This document shows, in pieces, positions 1-10,714 of a DNA stretch of 64,000 nucleotides (position 1 is its first letter; each line of letters opens with the position of its first letter). The notes below the pieces were generated by a model. It did no database searches. It saw nothing but the letters and a program-made list of their open reading frames with translations, and was not told where the DNA came from. A program made the position numbers and the translations under genes. The stretch is from Hysterium pulicare CBS 123377 (Eukaryota > Ascomycota > Dothideomycetes > Hysteriales > Hysteriaceae), in the NCBI GenBank assembly GCA_000467715.1, contig AJFK01000686.1, forward strand, positions 34,812 through 98,811, read 5' to 3'.

Positions 1-706
1 AAGTTTTGGTGTTTCCCGATGTTCGTACCTAAAGACTCGGGGAACTTAGACGCCCGTCCGTCGTACCTCACACGATCGATAACATCTCACCATCGCCTGC
101 CTTGCATTCCATTATTTCAGCGTCGCTCGAAAGCCGTCAAGCGACGCGGGTTGATAATTTGTTCTTCGATTTCGAAGTCTTCTCTCAAAACAACTGCCCA
201 AAAGCTTCCGCCCGCTTTACGAGCCATGGCAGGTTTCCATAATCCGCCTTACCGGACACATGGATCCGGCAACTGGGGGTGTCTGTCTAAAGGTAGATCC
301 GGCAAAATGGCTGGGAAGTTGGACAACAACGAAATCCGTTCTTATAGGCCAGAAATGGCTGTCTATGATATTGTGAATATGTCTAGGTGGGCCAGAGCTT
401 AATTAATTTAAATACAGGTCGAGGATAATGTTAATGAATTCATTTGAGCTTAGCGATTTCGGGTGAGAGATTATGCAAGTTTTACTACAACTACATGATC
501 CTTCTTCTGTTATCGGGAACTTCAAAACTTACGAACTAAAACTATATATGGTTTGCAAGTAAACAGTTCGAGGAAACCCGCCCTGTACTCACCGATCTCG
601 TACATTTATTCGCCTTCGTATAACAGCCGTGCACGCCCTGTATCCACGGAACCTCATCCATATCGCATGTGCTTGTGAGACTGGTCGATACCAGGTCGTT
701 CTCACG
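1..706. other. 5' flank, no gene recognised
   Basis: An open frame at 19-402 (+) could encode 127 aa, but its composition is irregular and I recognise no domain, signal peptide or conserved motif. I treat the stretch as upstream DNA of the DUF1996 gene that begins at 707. Confidence 0.4.
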
Positions 707-2426
707 ATGATTTGGTCCTGTCTCCTGGCGCTTTCGGCACTCGTAGGCCACGCAATTACGCAAAGCGATGTTAATCCAGACGCACCGATGTTAAGAGGCG
801 GAGGGAGAAGAGGTCCAGGAGCCATGCTGCGCTTCGGCTGCTCCCAGGTATGTATTTGCTGTGTATCCGTCACTACGAGCTTTAGATCTAAATTCTTAGG
901 TCGTCATCGAGCGTCTTGACCCGTGCGTCAGCCGAGTCACCCTGAAGAGGCGAAGAAGAATGAACTGACGATGTTAGCCTTGTAAATCCTGATATGAGAC
1001 CGTCTACGCACATGCACCAGGTGGTTGGAGGGGTATGTGCTACTTAACGAGATGTTCTCTTCCTCTCCCCGTCTTCTACTGATATCTGGACTAGAACGCG
1101 TTTAATGCTTCGATGCCAATGACTGATATCTCCAAACTTGCCTCGTGCACCACATGCCACTTCGACCAGGACTTCTCCAACTACTGGACGGCGAATCTCT
1201 ACTTTAGGGCCCGCAATGGCACCTACAAACGCGTCCCACAGATGGCAAACCAGTTTAATGACGGAGACAATGCCGGCCTCACTGTGTACTACACATCGCC
1301 TGCTACGAATGCAACGACTGCCTTTAAGCCGGTAGGTCTTCCCCACTCAAGATTCTCCCCTTGCTTAGCTTCCTATTCTTCTAGGGCTTCCGCATGCTTA
1401 CCGGCGACTCGATGAGACGCACGTCTGAGAATTTGGGGAAGAACATGCAGCAGTGTTATCGATGCTTCTCAGAGCCCAACTTTGGAGGCAGCATGTATTC
1501 CCCATGCAGTACGTAAGGTCCGGGTACAAAGTCTACGTCCCCGTCTTTGTACTTTCCTTTAGATTTGCACTGCCCACATCCCACTCAAGTGGTATCTGAA
1601 GATCGGAAAACTATAAGCAGAAGCGTTAAACGGGTTTTGGTAGTACCAAAGCCCCTTTTGAAGTTCATGCTAATTGTACTCCCACTTTTAGTGGACCCCA
1701 AGTGGGATACCGACTACTTTCCCAAGCAGCCATGCCCTGGAGGTATCCGGTCTAACATTATCTTCCCACTGTAAGCGGCTGACCAACCGAATCTTGATGA
1801 AGAAGTGAGAGTCTGATGGTAGTGCAGGTGCTGGGACGGGAAGAACCTCGATAGCCCGAACCATCGCGATCACGTCGCTCACCCGATTGGCGGACCGCCC
1901 TCGTTCGCTGTCGTCAATGGCACGTGCCCCGCCAGTCATCCGGTGAAGATTCCGCAGGTGATGTTAGAAGTAAGTACTGCCCAGAGTATCTATCATGCCG
2001 TGAGAGAAATTTACACCGGTGAATAGGTTATGTGGAATACCACAGCCTTCAATAATAAGGACGATTGGCCAGAGGACGGTAGCCAGCCGCTCGTTCTCTC
2101 GACTAAAGACAAGTTAGCTATCTCAAGAAGATTATGAAAAGTCATATCTAACAAGTGCAAGGACCGGGTTCGGCCAACACGGTGACTACGTCTTCGGTTG
2201 GAAGGACAATACGCTCCAGACCGCTATGGACAGTGGTTGCTACCTCCGCAACTGCACGCAACTTACGTCGCAGACGGCTAAGGTCAAGAACCAGTGTAAC
2301 GTTCCTATCACTGTTAATGAGAATATTGATGGATGTGAGTTCCATCTGCTGTTTGAGGGGCATTGATAGAGACTAACATATTTGATAGGGATGACCGAGC
2401 TTCCGGGAGGAGGTGAGGGGCCTTGA
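707..2426 (+). CDS. Secreted DUF1996-domain protein, ten exons
   Basis: Predicted 365 aa. Joining the exons gives the continuous DUF1996 pattern seen in secreted fungal proteins of unknown biochemistry. It starts with a hydrophobic signal peptide (MIWSCLLALSALVG). Then come LRFGCSQ, ERLDPLVNPDM, HMHQVVGGNAF, CTTCHFDQDFSNYW, LYFRARNGTYKRVPQ, PCPGGIRS, CWDGKNLDSPNHRDHVAHP and finally TGFGQHGDYVFGWKDN. Many cysteines suggest disulfides. Introns read by eye: 848-899, 923-977, 1033-1094, 1332-1384, 1509-1691, 1771-1827, 1970-2026, 2113-2161 and 2335-2388. All are GT-AG and every exon phase closes, for a total of 1098 nt. The second exon is only 23 nt. The gene converges with the acetyltransferase, stop to stop, across 116 bp. 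The family assignment is firm; the enzymatic role is unknown. Confidence 0.88.
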
Positions 2427-2542
2427 TATAGAAAGAACACTGCGGATAGCATTTTAAGAGAAACTTGAAATGAAGAATGAACCCCGAGAACAATGCCTTT
2501 CTTGGAATTACACATCATATGTATTCGTATCCCGTGTCTATG

Positions 2543-3383
2543 TCAAATCTCCTTCTTCAGAAACACAGCATTCCAAGACCACGTTTTCCCCGTCGAGTCA
2601 ACTTGCAAGAACAACTTTTCCGCATGGCTGTAAACCCGATAACCCCTCCTTTCATACCACTCTTGATTGGAAAACTAGACCGAATTAGCAGCATTCCCTC
2701 TTCGATCCAGAAAACACTTGCCAGCGGAATCGTCAAACCAAGAGCTTTATATTTCTCCTCCCTATCCGGATCATTTTTATTAATTGCATTCAGAGCCAGC
2801 GTCTTCGCACACAGCGGCTCTGAAATCGCTATGTTCTCGACTGTATTCATAGCTGCTCTTCCCAGTCCGCTTCCTTGGAGTGCACGTGAGACGTAGAAAA
2901 TCGATATCCAATACAACCCTTCTTCATTCTTGGCGAATCCAGCGGTTTCGTACTCGGTGGGCACACGCCCCAAACAAATATGTCCAACTGGGATGAAAGT
3001 CCTCTGTGGCGAGGGGATAGTTCGCGATTTGCCTCCAAAAGAAATCGCCGAATCGACCAGCGGTTCTTGTTCTTCGGGGTACGCCTCAGCATGCTTGTGG
3101 GTTTTGGCATCTTTCTCGGGATCGGAATCTTCTAGGACCTAGGAAAATTTAAATTTCGGAAACACAAAGTAGAGTGGGGAAGGGCGCTTACAATCCATTG
3201 TAGATTCAATTTCCCGCTTTCTTGAGCCGCTCTCCATCCTTCGACGGCTTCGTGGTCCCACCCGCAAGCGATGCGCTGCAGCACCAATCGTTGGACATGT
3301 GCAGGAGAGGCGGGATCCCAAGGGATTAGCAGGACTTGGGATCTCGAGGATTTGATAGATGGGGTAGGAAGAGCGGAGGCCAT
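2543..3383 (-). CDS. GNAT-family N-acetyltransferase, three exons
   Basis: Predicted 246 aa. Exon 1 is 3383-3192, exon 2 is 3138-2722 and exon 3 is 2674-2543. A typical GNAT core is visible: a beta-4-like strand with GHICLG, then IFYVSRALQGSGLGRAAM, which carries the acetyl-CoA pyrophosphate-binding Q-x-G-x-G motif, then an Asn/Asp segment (NKNDPDREEKYKALGL). The C-terminal EWYERRGYRVY motif is the usual beta-6/beta-7 region of this family. It probably transfers an acetyl group from acetyl-CoA to an amine; the substrate is not deducible. The first intron (3139-3191) is GT-AG. The second (2675-2721, 47 nt) appears to use a GC donor (GCAAGT) with a CTAAT branch site and a CTAG acceptor. Reading through it would lose the conserved WYERRGY end. 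Confidence 0.82.
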
Positions 3384-4031
3384 TTTTAAGTAAATTCGGA
3401 ATGGAGAATAGAAAGCAGAGGGTCGAGAATTGATACTTATAGGATCCTTCTCAAGGCTGCATCTTGTTTCATCCAGGTTCTTTAATGATGACTAATCGTC
3501 TCTTGTCAGGGGTTATTGAAGGGCGCGAAACGAAGACATATAGGATTTCCGCAGAGTTGCAGCGCAATGAAACCCCGAGGATCTGCGCTTTTGGCGTCTA
3601 TCTTTCTCCCTCTTCAATCCCGGTTTTTCTCTCGGTCCACCCCTAGAATAACCGCAAGCCCCCACAGATTAGCGAGCATGCTAAGAGATAGCCTTAAACC
3701 CAACACGGCAGCTATAGACTCTTACTATAACTCTTTAGATAACAAAACTTTTAAAAAGTTTAATTTAGGTTATACTTTATTAGTACTAAAAGTTTTAGTA
3801 TTTATAGAGTTGTAGTAGTAGTACTAGAGTATCAAGCTAGCTGAATTAATAATCTTTTAGACGCACTTTACTCAATTTAGGGGGGTGTATGTAGTAAACC
3901 TAGAAGGGTGTATACATTGAAAAGGGAGGTGGATGCAGTGAGCGGAGGGGTGGATCTAGTAATCCTCAATGTATCTTACATGATTACTATTATCTGCCAA
4001 TTTAAATTAGCATAACCCCAGGATAACTTTT
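3384..4031. other. Intergenic, AT-rich relic segment
   Basis: Positions 3690-3860 are strongly AT-rich, with short self-complementary runs such as ACTAAAAGTTTTAGT and no sustained coding frame. This looks like a decayed repeat, possibly mutated by repeat-induced point mutation. A short array of imperfect direct repeats follows at 3881-3962. No gene is seen. Confidence 0.45.
3881..3962 (+). repeat. Four imperfect direct repeats, about 15-17 bp each
   Basis: Four copies of a GGGTGKATNYAGTRA-like unit lie at about 3881-3897, 3906-3921, 3928-3941 and 3948-3962, spaced roughly 20-25 bp apart. They sit next to an AT-rich decayed segment, so they may be the end of a degenerate mobile element. No terminal inverted repeats were recognised. 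Confidence 0.45.
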
Positions 4032-6211
4032 TTAAGTAGATTCTTTTATAAGCTTATAGCCAGCACCCTCGTCTCTAAGTTGAACATTTATCCGATGCGC
4101 CAGCAGTTCCATATCACCAAGCTCTCTTATTGCACTCAGCTTCTCCGTCTGCTCCCTATCCATTCCATGGAACAACAGCGCGATTGGAGAGGACTTCCAA
4201 ATCTCGATATCATGGTTGGTGGTGTCGGCGATGGTCATAATTAGGAACAGTATCGTCGATGCAACTAGAGCACCGGACCACGCTAGCCAAGGCCAACGGA
4301 CAAAGACGTACACTTCGACATACTGGGAGGTGCCGTTAGCAGGACCAACGCCAGTGATGTTTGCAATGTAACCGTCCGGGTCGACTTGCTGACTGGAGTT
4401 AAGAGAGCGGATGTTGCGTGTCATGCTTTGGGCCAGGTTAGAGAAGATCGAGGCCGGGTCCGAGTCGCGGAAGACTCGGAGCGTGTCGATTGTTGGAAGC
4501 CCAAAAGATGTATCGGAGGAAGAATTGCTTGAGACGTCTGGGCCGAAACTGTACTGCTCGTCGATGTTCCATACTGCGTAGCTGTTGCTGAAAGACAACT
4601 TCTCGGAGAGCCAGGATGATAAGCCACCTGTAGCGAGATAACCGACGGTGAAGTTTGACTGGATCGAGTTCGCGTCCAGTGCGGGAGGAACGAGGCTGAT
4701 TCTAATAGAGTTCACGTTATTTTCGATCCACCACCAGTCGGTCGTCTCGCTGTGCCATGATTCGATAATATGTTCATTGAGGACACCGTTTTTGACTTGT
4801 GACTGGTATGTATTGACACACCAGTACAAAGAGCACTGGGTAGCGCTGGTGTTTCGAGTGACGTTGCCATCTTGATTGAGGATGGGGCCATGAATCATAC
4901 TGAAATTAAGTACGGTGTTTCCATAGCTGGGCGGGCCAACAGGGCCAAGATAGCCACTACTGGCAACTGCGCCGGTGATCGCTTCTGAACCTGTCACGTT
5001 AACTTTCAGTCCATTAGGCAAAGTATAGTGACAATAAAGGTCTTGCGATTGAGGCCCTGCATCCGAGTCGTTCACCATTCCAGAGTAACAGGTCTTATTC
5101 AATGATTCCGTCAAATCTCCGCAGCTTGAACATAGTGCCAATGACTGAAAAGCTGGGAATGTGCAGTTGCCAGTAGCACAGACTGCGGTCATGTCCAGAG
5201 ACGTTGCATTCGACTCTGTAGACCCAAAGAAGATGCCTGCATAAATCGCGCCGATCATTTCAGAAGTTGGCGTGGTGTCCTGCGAGAACAAACTTTCGCT
5301 TCCTTTGTATTGGAGGAAAGTTTGCGCCCGACCGAGAGTTGCAATCGTTGATGAATTGGTCAAGTCGCTTCGTATCAAGATCGTTTGCTGAACAGTTGGA
5401 TCGATACCGATTGCCAAAATCGTGATTGCTGCGCCCAAGCTGGCGATATGGCTAGTTTATCCTTATTGTCAGCTTGTACTTGACGGGAATAGATAAGAAC
5501 AGCCCCCTACGTTGCTTTCAGATTCCAAATGAGACTCAAGGAGCCCATCGGGCCTCTGCTTGCAGAATCATAGACGGCCAGATCAATTAAGGCACGTGGC
5601 CTTGAGCGAAAGTGTATCCAACTTGCCTGGCTGATGCAAGAAGCTGCTGGAACAAGCAAGAATGCTTTCATAAGAGTTGTAATCCAGGATACGACCGAGT
5701 TGATAGTGATGCCGTAGGACCATTGCGGCTGTGGACGGCTGTCATAATACCTTAGGACCCCGACTACCGCAAAGAAGGCGAGTAGGCTACCGAGGCAGGC
5801 TATAACTTCCCAGGTCCACCATCCACGCCATTTCGTAAATGATGTCCGCCCGGGACGCTGTAGCAGCCCTTGAAGCTCTTGTGCATGGCTCTGTCGATGA
5901 GTTGGAAACTGATCTTGCGACGAGGAGGTCTCAAACTGTTCAAATTGGTTTTCACCTTTGGCAAAGGAGCTTGCAGGGTGTTGGCTTGAATTTGGAGAGG
6001 TCGGACGATCAGGAACGGTAGATATTGTTCTCTGTGAAGCCAGCGGATTCGAATTCTTGTCTCCGCGAAAGACTCGGTCCATCCTTTTCTCGACGTGCAG
6101 TATAGGCGGAATGAATGGAATACGCTGCCTACATACTGTGTTATGAGAGAAGAGATGCTCTAGGCTTACCTCAGCGTGTTTCAGGCTTCTGCAGGGGGTT
6201 ACAGGCGCCAT
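4032..6211 (-). CDS. DUF3176-domain multi-pass membrane protein
   Basis: Predicted 706 aa in two exons (6211-5511 and 5451-4032) with an intron at 5452-5510 (GTAGGG...CTAG). The N-terminal ~120 residues are polar and disordered. They are followed by the DUF3176 hallmark: a tryptophan-rich KWRGWWTWEVIACLGSLLA membrane segment, PQWSYGITINSVVSWITTLMK, and SCISQASWIHF next to a second and third hydrophobic segment. A large Asn/Ser-rich region with many N-x-S/T sites and paired cysteines (CATGNCTFPAF, LCSSCGDL) looks luminal or extracellular. A last membrane helix (WLAWSGALVASTILFLIM) lies near the C-terminus. The family is abundant in filamentous ascomycetes and its function is unknown. The start is uncertain; the ATG of MDRVFRGDK further in is an alternative. 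Confidence 0.85.
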
Positions 6212-7056
6212 TCCTTTGTGAGACAGCTAAGGAGCTATTTTAAGCTAAGCGCTGATCGACTTTCATGCATACAACACACTCAACTTCTGTGTCACGGCTT
6301 TTATGGCCCCCAAAAAGAGGGTGGAAAGCAGCGTAGCATGCAGGTGCTAAAACAAATACTGACATTCGCATGGCACGGTATTCTAAGGAATTGTTGCGGA
6401 GGGATCAAGTCCATTGAATAGTAAAAAACGTGCAGAAATTGGAAACCCAGAGGCATGGCCCTTCGAACTATATCCAGCAGCATCAGCCAAGATAATTTTC
6501 CGACTGGAGAGCTTTCAGACATACCGAGGAGACATTATACCCCGCCGTACAGCAACAGCTCTCAGAGATGACCGCAGGTTCATGACCACCAAAATACAGC
6601 GTAAAGGATGGGTAGATCAACAGGCTCGGGGTGGAGGATGCAGCGTGCCGTAATGAGGAGACGTTCCAATAACTCCACTGGGTGGAAGTTCATCGGGTAT
6701 GCATACGCTCATGGGATTATGGGAGGGCATCAAAGGATAGAATTTAATCGGTGGAGGTCGATCTCTTCTGAACTCCACGGAGACTAGAGTTCGGATAATC
6801 AGTACCCAAAAGGTACAGTCCGGTCCAACCCAACTGAACTGACCATTGTCATCTGATCTGGAGGAACGATGCACTTACTTTTTCAATATTCAAGGGCATC
6901 CAACCAACGGAACATTCAAGTCCCCGTAATTGCTACACCTTGGTCTTTATCACGTCATCTAACCCGACGTTTTTGATCAGAACCCATGACATCAAAGAAA
7001 CATCTTGTTCCCTGATTCCAGTACTCACGACTCATCTCAGCTTAACTATAACCATA
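6212..7056. other. Intergenic, no gene recognised
   Basis: Short frames on both strands (for example 6617-6874 on minus, 85 aa) show no recognisable domain. The interval probably holds the promoter of the DUF3176 gene and the 3' end of the paralog gene at 7057. Confidence 0.4.
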
Positions 7057-7890
7057 TCAAGGCCTGCTCCCATGCCGAAAGGCAACCGGAACCGTGGACC
7101 ACCCATCATCCTCGCCCTCCACAGATCCGTTCCTCCCATCAAACTCTCCCAAGCTCCCATAACTCATATACTCTTCGTCTTCTTCTTCCGCATACCAAAA
7201 AGTACGTACCCCGCGCCCCGCCTTCGGTTTCCCCTCGTCCGCGGTCAAGGTCTTCCAGACGATCTTGTCGAAACTCATACCAGCCTGCAGCGCCTTCTGA
7301 GTTTCCGGAAAGGTGTTGATCCAAGCTCGAAGGACTGGATTCTGTAAGTCACGGCGTGAGCGTGCGCTCGGTCTACCTCGAGTTCCGTATTGCAGATATA
7401 TAAAATGAGCAATCTTCCTCGCATACGTCTGGAGATCCGCAAGTTCATCTGTGATAGCTTGACTCAGTGCTTTCGCATGATCGAGTAGGGCATTGATACG
7501 CTTATCTAGCTCTAGCTGCGATGCTTGTGGATCGCCTGCTTTATGGATGAGACTGTGGACTTGTTGCACGATAGCTTCCATTTTCCGCCAATTGGAGAAG
7601 AAGAGCTGGTTGGCACGGGGTTGGTCGGTTTCGTATATCTGCTTTAGATGATCATGAACGTCTTGAGTTATCCTGGCATCGTCCCTGTATTGTGGGGTGA
7701 GGTGGTAGAGGATACCGACTTGTCTGTATTGATCTTCCTTTTCATCCAGACTAGAAAGAAGGGCGTCACATGCTTGTTTGGCGAGTGCAAAGTCGAGCCT
7801 TGGTGTCAGCTTTGGATAGAGGTCGTCAGGAAGATCATGCAGCCAGAATTGAACTTTTATGCTCGCCTCCAGTCCAGTTGCTTCGGCCAT
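7057..7890 (-). CDS. Tandem paralog A, uncharacterised helical protein
   Basis: 277 aa from the ATG at 7890 (MAEATGLEASI). The frame stays open further upstream to 8043, but that extension is not shared with the neighbours. The protein is acidic to neutral, rich in predicted helix, and has no membrane segment. It shares a layout with the two genes upstream: an N-terminal segment with D-x-Y-R-x-V/I-G (EDQYRQVGILYH), a central helical region with a conserved Trp (NWRKMEAIVQQ), then a long helix, and a C-terminal block (LRAWINTFPETQKALQAGM) ending in FDKIVWKTL. No known domain is recognised. Head-to-tail tandem duplication with divergence is the simplest reading. Single exon. Confidence 0.7.
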   Translation of the reverse strand: MAEATGLEASIKVQFWLHDLPDDLYPKLTPRLDFALAKQACDALLSSLDEKEDQYRQVGILYHLTPQYRDDARITQDVHDHLKQIYETDQPRANQLFFSNWRKMEAIVQQVHSLIHKAGDPQASQLELDKRINALLDHAKALSQAITDELADLQTYARKIAHFIYLQYGTRGRPSARSRRDLQNPVLRAWINTFPETQKALQAGMSFDKIVWKTLTADEGKPKAGRGVRTFWYAEEEDEEYMSYGSLGEFDGRNGSVEGEDDGWSTVPVAFRHGSRP

Positions 7891-8538
7891 TGAGCAATTT
7901 GATGAAATATTCACCACGTGAAGTTGCTGATTAGGACAGTGTTGGTATTGTAAGTACTTTCGGTGGTGGTATTTCCACGTTGTAGTATATGCCGGACAGG
8001 AGGAGCTGAGACCGGAGAAAAGAGCAGGGAGATTCGAATACACATACGGGAAGCTGCAGATGAATCTTTCCAGATATGAATTTCCGATGACTTACATATA
8101 TTCACAAGTGTAGAGAAGCTATGATAAAGATGAATTGATCCAGAAACCAACTGTTAGATGAATTAGCGAGCGAATGAGGACATAAATATTCATTTCAGAA
8201 CATCACCGCGTTCGTCGAGGACGTCATAGCTTTCGCAATTGTAGAACGAGACTGAGAGAAGTTTTGTGAAGCAATATACTGCACTAGACCTGTCAGTCAC
8301 AATATTGTATGAATGTGTATAGAAAGTCAGGGTTTCAATTTCAACGTACCCAATATAGATTGGTCAAATTATGTTATTCACGCAATTTTCGGTCTCCACT
8401 GCTATGCACTCAAAATCCCTAGAGAACATCAGCCGAAATAACCGCGGTTGGCATAATCTCTCAGCCCTAGCAAACGCGGAGAACGTACGGCTACAGTCTC
8501 CGCAGACTCCGAATCCGCAGTAGAGTAGAACGCTCACC
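7891..8538. other. Spacer between paralogs A and B
   Basis: No conserved coding frame is seen. It probably carries the promoter of paralog A and the 3' UTR of paralog B. Confidence 0.4.
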
Positions 8539-9366
8539 CTATCCCTCGTCATCAGAGGCATGACTAAGAGGGCGGCGCAAAGGGATGTTCCTATAGCCCT
8601 CAACCGAAGAGCTAGAAACGGTAATATGCAGCTGCTCATCGTCAAACTCCTCAACAACCCCATCCCGCTCAAAGTCTTTCTCCAGAAATTTGGCCATGAT
8701 AGTGTCAGGTTCCATACCAGCCTTACAAGCACGCACGACTTCTGGTAAGCTGAGCATCCAGCTTCTGACATCCGGATCTTGAATAAGGATATAAGGTTCG
8801 TTACGGTCCTCCATTGCCAAACGCAAGTAGTTGTTGTTGCTTGCCATGTCCTTCGCGATAGCGTCAAGCATGACGACTTCTCCGATGTGTGCGTTGATAC
8901 GTTTAGCAAGGACTTGTACTGCATCTTTGGCTTGCCTGGTAAGTCTATGAAGCACGGACTCCGTGTCGTTATGCCATGTTGTACCACGCTTCATCAGTTC
9001 AGAGCGCACAGATCCGATAGCTTCTTTGGCTTGTTGAACTAGACAGGACCATATTTTCATGAATGCCGGATCGCTTGGAAGGAAATCTTGGCTTAGATCG
9101 CTGCGGACGGCATCTGGGAGTTTATCGCTGAGACGAGCAGCTGGTAGTATGCGATGGTATCCAGCTCCAACATCTCGGTAGAAGTCTTCTATATCTAGAA
9201 GCAGACGGTTTTGGTCTTCGATGAAGGCGAGAGTTTGTTTGTAGATGAGTTTGGCGTGGTTCCGTTGCCATTGTTTGAGATGCTCGTCTTCGGGCGATTG
9301 CTCCCCTGGGATTGGTAGGAAGCCTTCAGGAATGTTGACTTCGTCGTGGGCTGGGTGTGGGACCAT
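8539..9366 (-). CDS. Tandem paralog B, uncharacterised helical protein
   Basis: 275 aa in a single exon, starting MVPHPAHDEVN at the first ATG. Paralogous to the genes on either side. Shared features are the D-x-Y-R-x-V-G block (IEDFYRDVGAGYHR), a central IWSCLVQQAKEAI corresponding to the conserved-Trp helix, a long amphipathic middle, and the C-terminal VRSWMLSLPEVVRACKAGM followed by DTIMAKFLEKDF. The tail is Ser/Asp-rich. There is no signal peptide, membrane segment or known catalytic motif, so I cannot assign a function. Sequence identity to the neighbours is low outside the two blocks, which points to an old duplication or fast divergence. Confidence 0.72.
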   Translation of the reverse strand: MVPHPAHDEVNIPEGFLPIPGEQSPEDEHLKQWQRNHAKLIYKQTLAFIEDQNRLLLDIEDFYRDVGAGYHRILPAARLSDKLPDAVRSDLSQDFLPSDPAFMKIWSCLVQQAKEAIGSVRSELMKRGTTWHNDTESVLHRLTRQAKDAVQVLAKRINAHIGEVVMLDAIAKDMASNNNYLRLAMEDRNEPYILIQDPDVRSWMLSLPEVVRACKAGMEPDTIMAKFLEKDFERDGVVEEFDDEQLHITVSSSSVEGYRNIPLRRPLSHASDDEG

Positions 9367-9820
9367 CGTGAGGAGGGGCCGAGGTAGATCAGATATAATT
9401 CGCTGCGAGAAGATGTTCGATGCGTTGCCTACTGGTCGTAACTAAGACAAGCAAAAGGACAAATAGCAGAAACCTTAGGAGCGAAGAAAAACATGAGGTC
9501 CATGAAAGTGATATATACATCCCAAATTGCAGCATTGTGCATACGGAGGGATAAAAGCCATCGGTCCACTTCACAGCAGCAATGTGAGTACTACCAAGCG
9601 AAAGGAAAGAAAACCTCCACAGTCGAATGTTTTGTACGATACACAATGAAGAAAGTAATCTCGTCGCCGCCTGTGTAACATGAACAAATTTGTGGGCCTC
9701 ACAGATTCTCATAACGGAAACCTCAACGTCCACAAAATCGAGACAGCCAGCGAGGAAAGTTCCAGTGCAACGAGTTGCGATCGACCAGCCTAGATTCGTC
9801 ATTTAAATGAGTTCCTCATC
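9367..9820. other. Spacer between paralogs B and C
   Basis: A minus-strand frame at 9389-9802 lacks similarity to the paralogs and looks fortuitous. Nothing else is seen. Confidence 0.4.
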
Positions 9821-10714
9821 CTAAAGTTCATCAAACGGCAGGCGGCCTGCTTGAACCCGGTCTGAACGACGTGTAGCTAAGCGTAGATGTTGTCCTTCGC
9901 GGTTGCTGGTCTCGAGGGTCAAGGGTTGGTCGAGTATATCTTTGCCAAAATCCAATGCATCCTTGATTATCCTTCGCGGGCTCTTTCCACATTCTCGCGC
10001 TCTTTGAGTCTCAGGTAAGCTCAACAACCAATCCCACATCGCTTTATTTCGCTGTTGCTCGGTTGAACGATGTCTGGCCGGTGTGCTTTCAAGCGACAAA
10101 AGGTTCGATGCATTAACGTGAGTTTCTAGATCCTTAAGGTCACTTTCAATGATCATGAACATATGTCGAATGTTCCTAGAAGCTTCCTGCGCACTGCGGA
10201 GCCGGTGCATGACGTCTTTAGAGGGATCGCACAGAACCTGAAGAGCCTGTTTGATGAGAGCCTCGGCTTCTGACCAGTGATAGCATAATTCACGGTTTTG
10301 GAGGGGAACATTGCCCTCGAACGCATCTGACAGGATAGCCCACACCGTTCTGCTCAGCCGGAAATCGGATCGAACGTACCAGCCTAGCGAATAGTACCGC
10401 CCCCCGATACGCCGATACCAGTCCTCAACTTCGAGAAGTTTGAGTGTCAGTTCACGGTGAGATTGCCGTGCCTCGTCGAGGTGTGGCCTTGCTATCCTCG
10501 CGAACTCATCGTCGAAAATCGGGTCGCGCTCATGTGAGCAACACGTAGGGCAATAGCCGTTGATGGTTGGATCATCGCGATGCCTCAGACCATTGGAACA
10601 AATGCTGGGCGAGCATCCTGAGTTCATAGACATATGGGGAGAGTACTCGCAGTATTCGACCCGGCCGAGCTTCTTATGGCCGCAAGACCAAACAGTGAAA
10701 AAACCTTGGCACAT
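9821..10714 (-). CDS. Tandem paralog C with Cys/His-rich N-terminus
   Basis: 297 aa from the ATG at 10714. An in-frame upstream ATG at 10852 would add 46 hydrophobic residues, which I take as leader. Residues 1-61 hold a Cys/His cluster (C2, C11, H13, C22, C34, C39, C55, C58, C59, H61) that could bind zinc. The first part, FFTVWSCGHKKLG, resembles the short Cys-Gly-His segment seen at the N-terminus of other fungal proteins. The rest matches the two downstream paralogs: EVEDWYRRIGGRYYSLG, a central Trp helix (YHWSEAEALIKQAL), and the C-terminal WDWLLSLPETQRARECGK block followed by IIKDALDF. Function unknown. This is the only member of the trio with the cysteine cluster, so the other two may have lost it or C may have gained it. 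Confidence 0.72.
   Translation of the reverse strand: MCQGFFTVWSCGHKKLGRVEYCEYSPHMSMNSGCSPSICSNGLRHRDDPTINGYCPTCCSHERDPIFDDEFARIARPHLDEARQSHRELTLKLLEVEDWYRRIGGRYYSLGWYVRSDFRLSRTVWAILSDAFEGNVPLQNRELCYHWSEAEALIKQALQVLCDPSKDVMHRLRSAQEASRNIRHMFMIIESDLKDLETHVNASNLLSLESTPARHRSTEQQRNKAMWDWLLSLPETQRARECGKSPRRIIKDALDFGKDILDQPLTLETSNREGQHLRLATRRSDRVQAGRLPFDEL

Noticed and set aside
8364-8987. 207-aa minus-strand frame overlapping paralog B
   Set aside because: It lies in another phase of the same strand as paralog B, which has clear similarity to its two neighbours; the overlapping frame has none.
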